DNA of 64,000 nt from JBDHHQ01 sp039586035 (GTDB lineage Bacteria > Gemmatimonadota > Gemmatimonadetes > Longimicrobiales > Gaopeijiaceae), in the NCBI GenBank assembly GCA_039586035.1, contig JBDHLD010000015.1:1-64000 (forward strand). Reading direction: 5' to 3'. The notes beneath the pieces are model-generated. The model was not told where the DNA came from. It was given only the letters and a program-made list of their open reading frames with translations, and searched no databases. The position numbers and the translations under genes were made by a program. Positions 50,773 to 59,732 of the stretch are shown piece after piece (position 1 is the first letter of the stretch; each line of letters starts with the position of its first letter).

Positions 50773-53199
50773 ATGGTTCGTGGATCGACCCTCTGTGCGC
50801 TGCTGCTCGTGCTCTGGCCGGCTCTGGCCGCGGCGCAGTGGACGAACCGCTATCCGAAGGTCCAGGGCTACTCCCACCACGTGTACCTGGAGGGGTATGA
50901 GCTGCCGCTCTTCACCGTGGGTCCGGTCGATGCGGCGGCGCGCGGCGATCTGGTGGCTTTCGCCTCACAGGGGTGGCTGTGGACACTGGGCCCGGAGACG
51001 CGATCGGCCCGGCGGCTCACGCGTGCGGCCGGGATCGACTCCAGGCCGGCGTGGTCCCCCGACGGTGCGCTGCTCGCGTTCGTCCGAGACGATACGCGGG
51101 AGACCAGCATCGTCCAGATCGACGTCGCAACCGGTCAAGAACGGGTGCTGGTCGAGGAGACCGGGATCGACCTGGATCCGGCCTACGCCCCGGATGGGCG
51201 CTCACTGTACTACGCGTCCGCGGTCGCCGGGGACCTGGATCTCTGGCGACTCGATCTCGCGTCCGGCGAGTCCGAGCGCGTGACGATGGAGGCGGGACTG
51301 GAGCGCCGACCCATCCCGCACCCCGACGGAGACCGGTTGGTCTATCTGTCCAAGTCTCGTGGCGGTGGAGACCAGGTCCGGGTTCGGACGCTCTCCACCG
51401 GCGAAGAGCGCACGATCTACGAAGGCAGCATCCTCTCGCAGCTACAGCCGGCCCTATCTCCCGATGGTCGAACGATCGCGCTGAACGTCCCGGACCAGCA
51501 GGGTGGGTGGGAGCTGCGGGCGGTGGACCTCGAGCAGCCCGGACCGGCGATCGCGCTGGTCTCAGGCCGGGGACTCCCGCTGGCTCCGGCTTGGAGCGAC
51601 GACGGCCGGTGGGTCTACTTCTCCGAGGCCGGCCCGGATGAGCGCATGCACCTCATGCGGGTCCCCGCGGTGGGAGGCGTCACCGAGTCCGTCCAGGTCG
51701 ACGTGTGGGACTGGGGCGAGGAGACCGGCCGCCTACGAATCCGGACCCGGGTGGAAGGGACCCAGGTGCCGGCACGGTTGGCGATCCTCGACGGTCGCGG
51801 TCATCCAGCGGTCCCGACCGGCGGCAAGCCCTTCTTCGACGGACAGAACGGGCGCGTGTTCTTCTACGGTGACGGCTTCGTCGAGCTCGAGCTGCCGGTC
51901 GGCGAGGTCGTGATCGATGCGGTCCGCGGCCTGGCCACCCCAATGGTCTCCACGGCTGCTTCGGTCGAGGCCGGACGGATCACCGAGGTGGATCTGGAGC
52001 TGACCTCGGTCTGGTCCGCTGCGGACGACGGCTGGATGAGCGGCGACCACCACTTCCACCTCAACTACGGTGGCGCCTACCAGCTGGACCCCGAAGACCT
52101 CGTGCTCTTCGCTCGGGGCGAAGACCTGGACGTGGCCACCCCCCTGCTGGCCAACCTGCACAACCGCTTCGAGCAACAGGAGCTGTGGGGAGCGGATCGA
52201 CTGGGTCCACTGCCGTGGATTCAGTTCGGCCAGGAGGTGCGCTCACACTTCCTGGGTCACGTCTCGCTTCTGAACACGCGTGACCTGTTCTGGCCATGGA
52301 TCTGGGGCCCCGGCTATCAGGTGTACGGTACCGACGACCGGACCAACGCCGAGGCGCTGAGCCACGCGCGTGCCCAGGGCGGCATGAACACCTACGTGCA
52401 TCCCGTGGGCAACCCGGATCCCTTTGGCACCGACCCGCCGGCAGGGATTCCCGTCGCGTTTATCGCTGATGCCGTGCAGGGGCATGTGGACGGCCTGGAG
52501 GTCGCATGCCTGTGGAGCAACGAGCGGGGTACGACGGAGCTGTGGTACCGACTTCTGAACGTCGGTGTCCCAATCGCGCCCACAGCGGGGACCGACGTGA
52601 TGACCGACTTTTACCGCACCATGGCCGTCGGAGCCACCCGGGTATACGTGCAGACCGGCGGCTCCACGGCGTTTTCCGACTACATGGAGGCGCTCAGAGC
52701 CGGCCGGAGCTTCGTGACCACCGGACCGCTGCTGGATTTCCATGTCAGGGACGTCGGGCCCGGCGGAGCACTCCACGGCTCCGGCCGAGCCGAATGGACG
52801 CTGGACCTGCATACGGCGGTCCCTACAGAACGGGTCGAGGTCGTGGTCAATGGCCGCGTGGTCTGGTCCGACGACGCGCCGGCAGGCCCTGGAAGCCGCG
52901 CGTACTCGGGTACCGTCGAGTTGCCGTCAGGCGGCTGGGTCGCGGCGCGAGCTACGGGGCCTGCCATCGTGAGCTGGCCCGGGATGAGCACGGATGCGTT
53001 CGCCCACACCGCCCCCGTCTGGATCGGTAGCGTCGGCTCTACGGAGGACGTCGCCCGGCGGACGGCCGCGGAAGATCTCCTACGCGGACTCGCCGGAGCA
53101 CGCCGGCGACTGGAGGCCGCATACGCCGGGGCGGAGATCCCTGTGCTGGAGGGTCACTTCGACCGTGCCCGGTCGGTGCTGGAGGAGTTGGCCCGATGA
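50773..53199 (+). CDS. Exported TolB-like propeller fused to CehA/McbA-family metallohydrolase
   Basis: 808 residues. Signal peptide ends near LAAAQW. Residues about 45-330 form a PD40/TolB propeller (WSPDGALLAFVRDD, PALSPDGRTIAL, WSDDGRWVYFSEAG). A beta-sandwich then leads to the CehA/McbA PHP-like domain (about 415-690), with metal cluster WMSGDHHFHLNYGG, then ATPLLANLHN, NTYVHPVGNP and APTAGTDVMTDF. The family includes carbaryl hydrolase McbA/CehA, so an esterase or amidase is plausible, substrate unknown. A 114-residue gene overlaps the stop by ATGA. Confidence 0.85.
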   Translation: MVRGSTLCALLLVLWPALAAAQWTNRYPKVQGYSHHVYLEGYELPLFTVGPVDAAARGDLVAFASQGWLWTLGPETRSARRLTRAAGIDSRPAWSPDGALLAFVRDDTRETSIVQIDVATGQERVLVEETGIDLDPAYAPDGRSLYYASAVAGDLDLWRLDLASGESERVTMEAGLERRPIPHPDGDRLVYLSKSRGGGDQVRVRTLSTGEERTIYEGSILSQLQPALSPDGRTIALNVPDQQGGWELRAVDLEQPGPAIALVSGRGLPLAPAWSDDGRWVYFSEAGPDERMHLMRVPAVGGVTESVQVDVWDWGEETGRLRIRTRVEGTQVPARLAILDGRGHPAVPTGGKPFFDGQNGRVFFYGDGFVELELPVGEVVIDAVRGLATPMVSTAASVEAGRITEVDLELTSVWSAADDGWMSGDHHFHLNYGGAYQLDPEDLVLFARGEDLDVATPLLANLHNRFEQQELWGADRLGPLPWIQFGQEVRSHFLGHVSLLNTRDLFWPWIWGPGYQVYGTDDRTNAEALSHARAQGGMNTYVHPVGNPDPFGTDPPAGIPVAFIADAVQGHVDGLEVACLWSNERGTTELWYRLLNVGVPIAPTAGTDVMTDFYRTMAVGATRVYVQTGGSTAFSDYMEALRAGRSFVTTGPLLDFHVRDVGPGGALHGSGRAEWTLDLHTAVPTERVEVVVNGRVVWSDDAPAGPGSRAYSGTVELPSGGWVAARATGPAIVSWPGMSTDAFAHTAPVWIGSVGSTEDVARRTAAEDLLRGLAGARRRLEAAYAGAEIPVLEGHFDRARSVLEELAR

Positions 53200-53540
53200 C
53201 AGCGGGTGGGCAGGACGCCTCTTCGCCCTGGCGCCGACCGTCACCCGACGCCCTCCCGGGGCCCGACGCGACGCTGGACGAGATCATCCGCTTCGCCCGT
53301 TCCGCCGACACGACGGAGCACTTCAGCGCCGTGTGGGGAGACCGGTACGAGACAGAGGTACGAGCCCTGTGGGAGCGCTGCGTCGAGTCCTACAAGGCGG
53401 GCGTGCCGGTGTCGGCACAACCGGACGAACTGACGATGTGCCTGAACTACGACCTGGCCCTCGGCCCGTACCTGGGAGTGCCAGAGCCTCACAAGCTCCC
53501 GTTCCTACGATGGCTGATCGAGGGGATTCGTGAGTCCTAG
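53196..53540 (+). CDS. Small soluble protein coupled to the CehA-like gene
   Basis: 114 residues starting at ATG 53196, which overlaps the CehA-like stop (53196-53199). No signal peptide or membrane helix. Helical, with TLDEIIRFARSADTTEHFSA and YETEVRALWERCVESYKAG. I do not recognise the family. Coupling implies equal production with an exported enzyme, yet this protein stays in the cytoplasm, so a regulatory or chaperone role could be considered. Confidence 0.7.
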   Translation: MTAGGQDASSPWRRPSPDALPGPDATLDEIIRFARSADTTEHFSAVWGDRYETEVRALWERCVESYKAGVPVSAQPDELTMCLNYDLALGPYLGVPEPHKLPFLRWLIEGIRES

Positions 53541-53666
53541 CAATCCGCTACCCATGTCGACCCGGGGGGACTCGCGGCCCGCACCCAATGTCCTTGCGAG
53601 CCCTGGCCGAAGCGCTACGCCCTGGGGTCATCACACCACACCAGCTCGCCCCTCAGGAGGCCCACG

Positions 53667-54413
53667 ATGACCGGTCCGTTCGAGAGGAACCCCTCGCCGC
53701 GAACAGGGCTCGGCTCACGACTGCTGGGCCGAAGATCGCGCATGGAGGCCGCGAAAGAGATCGAAGCGCTTCTGGCCACCGCCCCGAGGATCTCGGCCGT
53801 CACGCCCGAGCAGGTGGCGGCGATCATGGAGGCCTACGAGTTGGATGCGCGCCGCATGGAGGCTCCCTGCCGAGAGCTGTACCGGAGGTACTTCGAATAC
53901 TGCCTTGTGGATCGGGCGCTGAGCGGGGACGAAAGGACCGATCTCTCTCGTTTGCGGGAGCTGCTGCAAATCGACGATCACACCGCCTCGGCGATCCACG
54001 ACGAGGTGGGGTTCGACGTGTACGGCGCGGCTATCGACGAGGTCTTCGAGGATAATCGAGTTGAGGCCCAAGAGAGAGAGTTCCTTCAGGGTCTCAGGGC
54101 GGATTTGAACCTGGACGAGGAAACGGCGACTCGGGCATTCGAGGAAGGTCGAGAACGGGCCCGTCGGCGGTATCTCGCCGGGGCGGTTTCCTCCGAAGAC
54201 GTCTTCCTGGCGTCGAAGGATCGCACGTTGGAGCTGGAGGGGAGCTCGTCCGAGTCGCTCGAGTCGGCGATCGTCAACGCGTTAGAGCAAGCCGAGACGG
54301 TGCTCCCAGACCTCGAGAGCGCGGAGGTCGAAGAGATTCGCGTCGGTATCGACGGCGGTCGCGTGGGTGAGTGGCGCGTCAAGCTACGCGGGGCTCTGCC
54401 CCCGAAGGACTGA
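53667..54413 (+). CDS. Helical domain fused to C-terminal dodecin-like domain
   Basis: 248 residues, soluble. Residues about 26-165 are helical, with two TerB/TIC110-like units (ALSGDERTDLSRLRELLQID, REFLQGLRADLNLDEETAT). Residues about 186-244 match dodecin: LELEGSSSESLESAIVNALE, VLPDLESAEVEEIRVGIDG and WRVKLRGAL. Free dodecins are about 70 residues and store flavin through a Trp in the NLDWFEV segment; here that position is Ser (DLESAEV), so flavin stacking is probably lost while the oligomer fold may be kept. AGGAGG lies seven bases before the ATG. Convergent to the amidohydrolase gene. Confidence 0.78.
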   Translation: MTGPFERNPSPRTGLGSRLLGRRSRMEAAKEIEALLATAPRISAVTPEQVAAIMEAYELDARRMEAPCRELYRRYFEYCLVDRALSGDERTDLSRLRELLQIDDHTASAIHDEVGFDVYGAAIDEVFEDNRVEAQEREFLQGLRADLNLDEETATRAFEEGRERARRRYLAGAVSSEDVFLASKDRTLELEGSSSESLESAIVNALEQAETVLPDLESAEVEEIRVGIDGGRVGEWRVKLRGALPPKD

Positions 54414-54499
54414 GGCGTTAAGCCCTCCTCATTCGACCGATGATGGGTTGCGCACTCCCTCGCCGGCCAAGCGCCTGCTGCGGTGGAGCCGCGCTCGCA

Positions 54500-54539
54500 C
54501 GTCCCGCTTCGGCCCGCCGGGTCGCCCTCGAGCGGGACG
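54500..54539. terminator. Perfect 9-bp hairpin between convergent genes
   Basis: CGTCCCGCT at 54500-54508 pairs with AGCGGGACG at 54531-54539 (22-base loop). It lies between the dodecin-fusion and amidohydrolase genes, ending two bases from the latter's stop codon. No T-run. Confidence 0.6.
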
Positions 54540-54540
54540 C

Positions 54541-57500
54541 CTACCGGTTCCCGTCCCACCATCCCACCGGCCGATCGTCCTCCAGCAGCGCCTCGTGGTC
54601 GACCCACCAGGTGGGTCCGAACGGCCGGGCCTCGGGCCACACCTCGTCCAGCGTGTCCCCCTCCCAAAGGATCCCGCCCTGCATCACGTACCGGATGTCC
54701 GTGGTGTTACGGATATCGTCCAGGGGATTCGCGTTGAGCACGAGGAGGTCGGCCAGCTTTCCGGCTTCGAGGCTGCCCAGGTCGCCTTCCGCACCCAGGA
54801 AGCGTGCGCCATGCGCCGTGGCCACCCGGAGAGCGCCCATGGGGCCCATGGCCTCGGCGATCATCCAGATTTCCCAATGCGAGGCGATGCCGTGGGCCTG
54901 GCCGTGGGATCCGATGGCGCCGTAGCCCCCGTTCTCGATCACGTCAGCCATGCCCTCGGCGATCAGGGGAAAGCTGTAGTCCGTATCCGGCCGAAGGGTG
55001 CGCCGCCTCATGTGAGGCACGATCTGTCGCCACGGCATCCAGCGCCGCTGCTTCGGCTCGCGCCAGACGTCCGTCTCGGCGAAGAAGTACTCCTCGTTCC
55101 AGGGGCCCGGGCCGCCGACGACGAAAGTGGGGGAGTACGTGGCGCCTGCCATGCCCAAGATCCGGGACGCGTCGCTGTAGAGCGGCACGTAGCTGAGAGG
55201 ATGCTCGAACGCGGTGTGGCCGTCCATGATCATGCCCAGGGAATAGGGCAGATTGCTGCCCTCGGAGGTGAGCATGAGTCCCCGCTCCCGAGCGGCCTCC
55301 GTCACCCACTGCCGTTGGTCGCGGCGAGGCTGGAGGTACTGCTTGATCCCGACCGCACCCCAGTTGGCCAGGCGGCTCACGTTCTGGTGGGCCACCTCCC
55401 GCGAGGTGATTTCGTTCTGGCGAGCCCCGTCGCCCCGGTAGACAGGGTCGCCCGTGCTGTACGTACGCGGACCGATCATCATCCCTGCCCGGATCAGCTC
55501 GGCGGCCGAGAACACGGATTGGGACCACATGGAGTTGTCCAGGTTGGCGGTCACTCCGTAGGCCAGGTAGACGGCGGACTCGAAGTTGGTCCGGGGATGG
55601 AGCGCGCCAAACTCCCGGTAGTGGTGGGCGTGCATGTCGACGAAGCCCGGAATCACGGTCGCGCCGCCCAGGTCCACCACTTCGTCGGCGCCTGACGCCT
55701 CGCAGTCCCCGACGCACGTGATGCGGGCCCCTTCCACGACCACCGAGCCGCTCTCGATGACCTGGTCCCCCACCATCGGGATGATCCGGGCGTTGGTCAG
55801 CGCGATGGATCCGCCCGGGATGCGCCGAGGCACCGTCAAGGTCACCTCGGTGGTGTCTCCCGAGGCGGACGACACATCGTAGGAGTAGTAGAACGGCCCA
55901 CTGCCGTACTCCAGCGTCGTCGCATTGCGGAAACGCGGGAACAGGCCGCCCTCGGAGGTCAGCTTCGTCACCGGGACCGCGCCCTTCGTCTTGTCCAGGT
56001 CGATGGCCTCGCCGCCCGATCCTCGCCACGGGTAGGGCGCGGCGAAGACGTTGTCGCCCTCCTGGAAGGCCAGCCATCGGCCGTCGACCGACGTCACGAT
56101 CTCGTCGGCCCAGCGGAGCGTCACGTGCACGCGGCGGTCGGTGCCATCCGGGCGGACCGACACCAGCGCGGTTACCGTCGGTGGCGATTCGCCTTCCCGC
56201 TCGATCCGCTCGTTGTAGAAGATCCGCCCCTCGGGTCCGAAGGAGGCACGGACCACTTGTCGGCGGGACGCGCTGCCCCCGCGTACGCCCACGACCAGCT
56301 CCGCCTCGCCTCCGCCGGCGGGCAGCCGCACGAGCTCCCACTCCTCGGTCCACCGCATTCCTCGCGCTCTCGCCGAGGCACCGGAGCCCCGGGCCACGAT
56401 CAGGTGGCTTCCATCCGGACTCCAGACCGGATTCGTGTACTCACCGAGCCGGGTCGTGAGCAGCTCGGGCGCGCCACCACTGGAGGCCACACGCCAGACC
56501 TGCCCCTGGTTCGCCTCGTCCTTCGACACGAACGCGATCCACTGGCCGTCGTGCGACCAGGTCGGAGCGTACTCGAACGGCTCGAAGTCGCCAGGCGTCA
56601 GCCTTGACGGCGCGCCGCCGGCGGTGGGCACGGTCCAGACCCGTCCAACGGCCTGGAAAGCGAGGGTCCGCCCGTCGGGGGAGGCTCCGTACCACCGGAG
56701 GAACCTCGCGCGGAACGGGTCGTCGGTAATGGCGAAGTCGGCTCGGGTTTCCTCGCTCATGGTACGTCGGACCTGCGCCTCGAAGGGCACGGTTTCAACG
56801 TCGCCGCCGGCTACGTCCAGGACGCGGATCTTCCCGCCCTGCGAGATCACGATGGACTGGCCGTCGTCAGACCAGTCGTATCCGGGCAGGATCCGTAGCG
56901 TCTTGATCCCTTCGGCGTTGTCGACGGTGATGGGGTCCATGAGCACCCGCTCCGCACCCGTCTCCAGGTCCCGGACCCATAGGGCGGTGCGGGGGCCGTA
57001 CCGGTGGCCCCGATACGAGATCGTGCCGTCCGGAATGCGCCGCGCAAAGGCGAGCCAGCGCCCGTCCGGTGACAGCTCGGCGGCGTAGCCGCCTCCGCTG
57101 GACCCACGGATCTGCTGCTGGGCCCGGCCGGCGGTGACGTCGGCGACCTCGCCCGTCACCAGGTCCTTCCGGCGCAGCTGCCAGGCGCCAGCCAGCACGT
57201 CGCGCCCCAGGCCCGCACCCTGTCCTGCGCGCACGTGGAAATACAAGTGCCGTCCGTCCCTGGACAGCGACGGCCACGCGGCGCCCGGCTGATCCGATCC
57301 GGTCAGCTCGACGCCCTCTCCACCGTCTCGGTGGTACATCCAGAGCCCGCTCTGGCCGGGCTGGCCCGGCCGGCCGAAGCGCGTTCTGCGCACGACGACG
57401 TAGTCCCCGTCCGGGGTCCACGCGGGCTCGACCACGCGTACGTTCATGTCCTCGAAGACGGCCCGGGGATTGGACCCGTCAGCGTCCATGATCCAGAGAT

Positions 57501-57909
57501 TGTCCTGGCCACCGCGGTCCGACACGAACGCGATGTGCCTTCCATCGGGCGAGTAGCGGGGGTGGTAGCTCACGGCCACACCTGCGTCGCCGGTGAGGAT
57601 GTCCGCGTCTCCACCGCCTCGAGGCACCCGGTAGATCTCACCCAGCAGGTCGAAGACGATCCACAGGCCGTCCGGCGAAAGGTCCACCGACATCCAGGTG
57701 CCTTCCGACGTGGTGAACTCCACCGTGCGAGTCTCGCCGCGGGCCAGCGTGACGTCCCAATCGGAGTCGGGTGCAGCTCCGGTGTCCTGTGCGGACACGA
57801 GGGTGGCCGGAGCCAGAGCGGCGGTCAGCGTGACACCCGAGAGGAGCGAGACGAACGCGAGACTCGGGACGATTCGGACCAACGGGCCCGGCGAACGTGT
57901 GGGGCTCAT
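54541..57909 (-). CDS. Exported amidohydrolase with N-terminal PD40 propellers
   Basis: 1122 residues. Signal peptide ends near TLVSAQD. Residues about 75-700 carry repeated PD40 blades (YSPDGRHIAFVSDRGGQD, WTPDGDYVVVRR, WSPDGSHLIVAR), enough for two propellers. From about 740 the amidohydrolase barrel begins: VIPGFVDMHAHHYREFG (HxH metal pair), DGHTAFEHPLSYVPL, GGYGAIGSHGQAHGIASHW and LGSLEAGKLADLLVLNANPL. The conserved metal-ligand Asp usual after the last strand is not obvious; the GSHGQAHG stretch stands there. Substrate unknown, perhaps peptides or cyclic amides. ATG 57909 fits the signal peptide; a longer in-frame version gives junk. Confidence 0.85.
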   Translation of the reverse strand: MSPTRSPGPLVRIVPSLAFVSLLSGVTLTAALAPATLVSAQDTGAAPDSDWDVTLARGETRTVEFTTSEGTWMSVDLSPDGLWIVFDLLGEIYRVPRGGGDADILTGDAGVAVSYHPRYSPDGRHIAFVSDRGGQDNLWIMDADGSNPRAVFEDMNVRVVEPAWTPDGDYVVVRRTRFGRPGQPGQSGLWMYHRDGGEGVELTGSDQPGAAWPSLSRDGRHLYFHVRAGQGAGLGRDVLAGAWQLRRKDLVTGEVADVTAGRAQQQIRGSSGGGYAAELSPDGRWLAFARRIPDGTISYRGHRYGPRTALWVRDLETGAERVLMDPITVDNAEGIKTLRILPGYDWSDDGQSIVISQGGKIRVLDVAGGDVETVPFEAQVRRTMSEETRADFAITDDPFRARFLRWYGASPDGRTLAFQAVGRVWTVPTAGGAPSRLTPGDFEPFEYAPTWSHDGQWIAFVSKDEANQGQVWRVASSGGAPELLTTRLGEYTNPVWSPDGSHLIVARGSGASARARGMRWTEEWELVRLPAGGGEAELVVGVRGGSASRRQVVRASFGPEGRIFYNERIEREGESPPTVTALVSVRPDGTDRRVHVTLRWADEIVTSVDGRWLAFQEGDNVFAAPYPWRGSGGEAIDLDKTKGAVPVTKLTSEGGLFPRFRNATTLEYGSGPFYYSYDVSSASGDTTEVTLTVPRRIPGGSIALTNARIIPMVGDQVIESGSVVVEGARITCVGDCEASGADEVVDLGGATVIPGFVDMHAHHYREFGALHPRTNFESAVYLAYGVTANLDNSMWSQSVFSAAELIRAGMMIGPRTYSTGDPVYRGDGARQNEITSREVAHQNVSRLANWGAVGIKQYLQPRRDQRQWVTEAARERGLMLTSEGSNLPYSLGMIMDGHTAFEHPLSYVPLYSDASRILGMAGATYSPTFVVGGPGPWNEEYFFAETDVWREPKQRRWMPWRQIVPHMRRRTLRPDTDYSFPLIAEGMADVIENGGYGAIGSHGQAHGIASHWEIWMIAEAMGPMGALRVATAHGARFLGAEGDLGSLEAGKLADLLVLNANPLDDIRNTTDIRYVMQGGILWEGDTLDEVWPEARPFGPTWWVDHEALLEDDRPVGWWDGNR

Positions 57910-58086
57910 GGCGGCGCTCCGACGACCGGATTGGTGTTGGACACGAGGGGCCGGATAGGCCCACAGACTACGCCGTCCGGGCTCCGGGGGCCACGATGGG
58001 CCGCGGAGCCTGGACGGCTCTCTCAGCCGTCCGCCGTGACGGCGCGGTCTGAATGGGCGCAAACTCGGGCGCCGGGTCCGCCCTCT

Positions 58087-59424
58087 CTAGAAGTACCCGT
58101 CCGAAAGCGTCCTCAGGAACGCGACGATGGCCTTCTCCTGGTCGTCGGTCAGCTTCAGATCGCCGAGCTCGTCGCTGTTCACGTTCTCCTCGACTTCGGG
58201 CGCCGGCCAGCATTTCTGGGCCATGGCCTGATCCACCGGCGTCAGGGGATCCGGGCAGGTGCGCTTCGCGTCCCGCGTGTTGTAGAAGTGCACGACCTGC
58301 TCGAGCGTCTTGAAGTACCCGTTGTGGGTAAAGGCCTTGACGAAACCCGCGTCGGGCCGCTTCGCGACATTCCGCAGAGTGGGCACCTTCTGCTTGCCCA
58401 TGTTGTCATCCGCGAACTGGTTGTAGTCGAGACGGTTCGCCAGGAATCCGCCCAGGCCGTAGTCCACGAACGAGGGGTCCGTGACATAGAACGGGTTATC
58501 GGGGTTCGCCGGAACGCCCAGGTTGTCGTAGGTGAAGTCGGTGAAGAGCGGCGGCTCCCCGTTGGGTCCGGCTTCAAGAATGTGACAGCCGGCGCACTTG
58601 CCCTTGGCCTTGAACATCTGGAGGCCTTTCTTCTCCTCCTTCGTCAGGTCCACCAGGCCTGCCAGGAACGCGTCGTACTTGGACGAGAATGGGTTGACCT
58701 CGCTCGATGCCTCGTACGCCGCGATCGCCAGCGCGACGTTGTCGTATGCGGTCTCGACCTTCGCCCCATCCGGTTCGGACAGGGCTACGGTCGCGCCCTC
58801 GGTTGCGCACGTCGTCTCCACGTCCGCAGGCCAGCTGATGGCGCACGCCCCCGAGCCATAGACGTCCTCGAACGAGGTCGGGTAGTCACCGGGGACAGTG
58901 GGATTGCACACGCGGTAGATCACGCATGCGTTGTCGGGCAGCGCCTGCTCCACGGGGTTCAGGAACGGCCCCTGGGCTTGATCCGCGGCCGGGTTTCCCA
59001 GTGTCTCACCGGTGGCGCGCCCGTCCCAGAAGTTCCCGCCGATGAACAGCTCTTCGCCCCTCTCGATGACGAAATTGAGGACCGGGCTCGGCGTGGCGTA
59101 GGCGGCGCTGGGGGGCTTCCGGGCCCCAAACCGACCCCGGATCGACCCTTCGTAGACGGATCCCGCGGCGTTGATGTCGGAGATCGGCCCCGTGAACCCG
59201 ACTGCCGGGCCGTGGCAGGCAGCGCACGATTGGTTCCGGTTGATGGAGAGATTGTCATCGAAGAAGATCGACTTGCCCAGCTGCTCCTCGTCCGTGAGAG
59301 CGCCGTTGAAGAGTAGGGCCTCGCTCAGTAAGGAAGTCTTCGGGACGGTGGGGGGGTCTTCTGCGCAGCCGGCCGAGAAGACGGCCAAGAGGGTCGCTGT
59401 TCCGAGAATTCGTGACGTGTGCAC
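58087..59424 (-). CDS. Di-haem cytochrome c peroxidase / MauG-family lipoprotein
   Basis: 445 residues. A GTG start with GAGGAGG six bases before gives VHTSRILGTATLLAVFSAGC, a lipoprotein signal. Two covalent haem motifs, CAACH near 66-70 and CAGCH near 277-281, define the family, which reduces peroxide or oxidises protein residues (MauG). RPDAGFVKAFTHNGYFKTLE and IVAFLRTLSDGYF are typical C-terminal elements. An insert with CVIYRVCNP and several cysteines is unusual and may be disulfide bonded. Located on the outer side of a membrane; the electron donor is unknown. Confidence 0.85.
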   Translation of the reverse strand: MHTSRILGTATLLAVFSAGCAEDPPTVPKTSLLSEALLFNGALTDEEQLGKSIFFDDNLSINRNQSCAACHGPAVGFTGPISDINAAGSVYEGSIRGRFGARKPPSAAYATPSPVLNFVIERGEELFIGGNFWDGRATGETLGNPAADQAQGPFLNPVEQALPDNACVIYRVCNPTVPGDYPTSFEDVYGSGACAISWPADVETTCATEGATVALSEPDGAKVETAYDNVALAIAAYEASSEVNPFSSKYDAFLAGLVDLTKEEKKGLQMFKAKGKCAGCHILEAGPNGEPPLFTDFTYDNLGVPANPDNPFYVTDPSFVDYGLGGFLANRLDYNQFADDNMGKQKVPTLRNVAKRPDAGFVKAFTHNGYFKTLEQVVHFYNTRDAKRTCPDPLTPVDQAMAQKCWPAPEVEENVNSDELGDLKLTDDQEKAIVAFLRTLSDGYF

Positions 59425-59732
59425 GGTCCCTCCTCCTCGCCAAGGGTGAGGATCACGGACACGCGAGGATCGCTCCCGAAAAGGCCAGCGGGGCAACCCA
59501 GGGGAGCCGATACCGAGTGGCCGAACGAACCGAATAAAGCGTAGCCAACCGCCGTCGTTTCGGCTGTCGGGAGAAGAAGGAAACATCGGTGGGGAATCGT
59601 GGCGCGCGAGATAACGCCCCCGTAACGCGGCGGCCCTCGGTGGCGGTGCGAGACGGATCGTTTGGGGCCTTGCCTGGTACGGGAACCAGAGTGATTCCCG
59701 GGATCACGGTGGCCCAGGCAAGGAGCCCGTCA
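59425..59732. other. Divergent intergenic region, 308 bases
   Basis: Between the peroxidase gene and the SnoaL-like lipoprotein gene. It holds the near-palindrome listed separately and the AAGGAG site at 59719-59724. Confidence 0.4.
59691..59707. promoter_or_regulatory. Near-palindrome close to lipoprotein start
   Basis: A 17-base element, GTGATTCCCGGGATCAC, pairs with itself at seven of eight positions around a central C. It ends 26 bases before the ATG at 59733, a reasonable operator position. No regulator gene is adjacent. Confidence 0.3.

Noticed and set aside
57235..59316. A very long open frame of 693 codons on the plus strand, antisense to two genes
   Set aside because: It lies opposite the amidohydrolase and peroxidase genes, both with clear catalytic motifs; the peptide is arginine-, histidine- and valine-rich with no domain. 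High G+C gives such shadows.
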